Source: Baffinella frigidus (lineage: Eukaryota; Cryptophyceae; Cryptomonadales; Baffinellaceae). Taken from it: a DNA stretch of 24,158 nucleotides. How positions within the stretch are numbered: position 1 is the stretch's first letter; the number at the start of each line of letters is the position of its first letter. The position numbers and the translations under genes are program-made. The stretch lies in the NCBI GenBank assembly GCA_026770585.1, contig MU647069.1, positions 94,499 through 118,656 on the forward strand, read 5' to 3'. This document shows positions 23,931 to 24,158 of this stretch, piece by piece. The notes below the pieces were generated by a model. It ran no database searches. It was given only the letters and a program-made list of their open reading frames with translations, and was not told the DNA's origin.

Positions 23931-23935
23931 GTACC

Positions 23936-24158
23936 TCCTCAACCCTAAACCCTAAACCCTAAACCCTAAACCTTCAACCCTAAACCCTAAACCCTCAACC
24001 CTCAACCCTCAACGCTAAGCCCTCAATCCTCAAGCCTCAACCCTCGTGGAAGACTGTCTGGCAAATAGCCCGCGATCGCAGACGCTGGTCAAAGCCTTTT
24101 CGTAGCACGCAACCCGCGTGCTGCGTACCGGGAGAAGCACGAAACCGGGCGTGCTGGG
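23936..24158. other. Heptamers, then unresolved coding-like end
   Basis: CCCTAAA/CCCTCAA to about 24045. After CGATCGCAG at 24073-24081 the sequence acg ctg gtc aaa gcc ttt tcg tag would give TLVKAFS and a stop in phase 0 with exon 25. Seven codons are too few to call a terminal exon. Confidence 0.3.

Noticed and set aside
24082-24105. Terminal exon with stop (TLVKAFS)
   Set aside because: In phase with exon 25, but only seven codons and no polyadenylation context. The family usually continues much further.

Overview
The window looks like nuclear DNA of a eukaryote with plant-type (TTTAGGG) telomere repeats. A green alga with a large, repeat-rich genome fits best, but nothing here fixes the lineage. 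Evidence: short GC-rich exons bounded by AG and GT, long introns, many small terminal-inverted-repeat elements, a tRNA-derived SINE-like repeat, and thousands of bases of interspersed CCCTAAA-like heptamers. I see no bacterial operon, ribosome binding site or CRISPR array.

The main content is one plus-strand gene, spread from about 2738 to at least 23930. I could chain 25 short coding exons (36-430 nt, about 2.59 kb, about 863 codons). All 24 junctions keep the reading frame, including phase 1 and phase 2 introns. 23 introns start with GT, one with GC, and all end in AG. Both ends of the gene are probably missing. The product has recurrent beta-sandwich (Ig-like) signatures such as 'AGTFFPE', 'AGTYEVTYTL', 'LVDEFDNV' and 'VQVVDKWGNVVSG'. 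These suggest the tandem Ig-like region of an SMCHD1/GMI1-type chromatin protein. That family call is tentative; no ATPase or hinge domain is visible in the window.

Layout: 1-1060 telomere-like heptamers; 1060-2740 small TIR elements and palindromes; 2738-6720 first exons, with TIR elements, an inverted SINE-like pair and heptamer blocks; 6719-9250 a 2.5-kb intron with dispersed and tandem repeats; 9250-13925 exons 5-11, with an inverted heptamer array at 11460-11795 that holds a 10-base N gap; 13924-16330 mixed inverted heptamers, a low-repeat stretch and a long hairpin; 16330-23930 exons 13-25; 23931-24158 heptamers and an ambiguous coding-like end.

The most striking observation is that most exons have one or more nearby partial copies ('echoes') in the adjacent introns. 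Several keep the frame, change mainly at synonymous or conservative positions, and keep an AG acceptor or GT donor. Half of the internal exons begin with GT directly after the acceptor AG, and several introns begin with the same 4-6 bases as the exon that follows them. Together this suggests introns that arose or grew by local duplication of exon segments and were then filled with telomere-like heptamers. Alternative exon use is an open possibility. An assembly artefact must be excluded.
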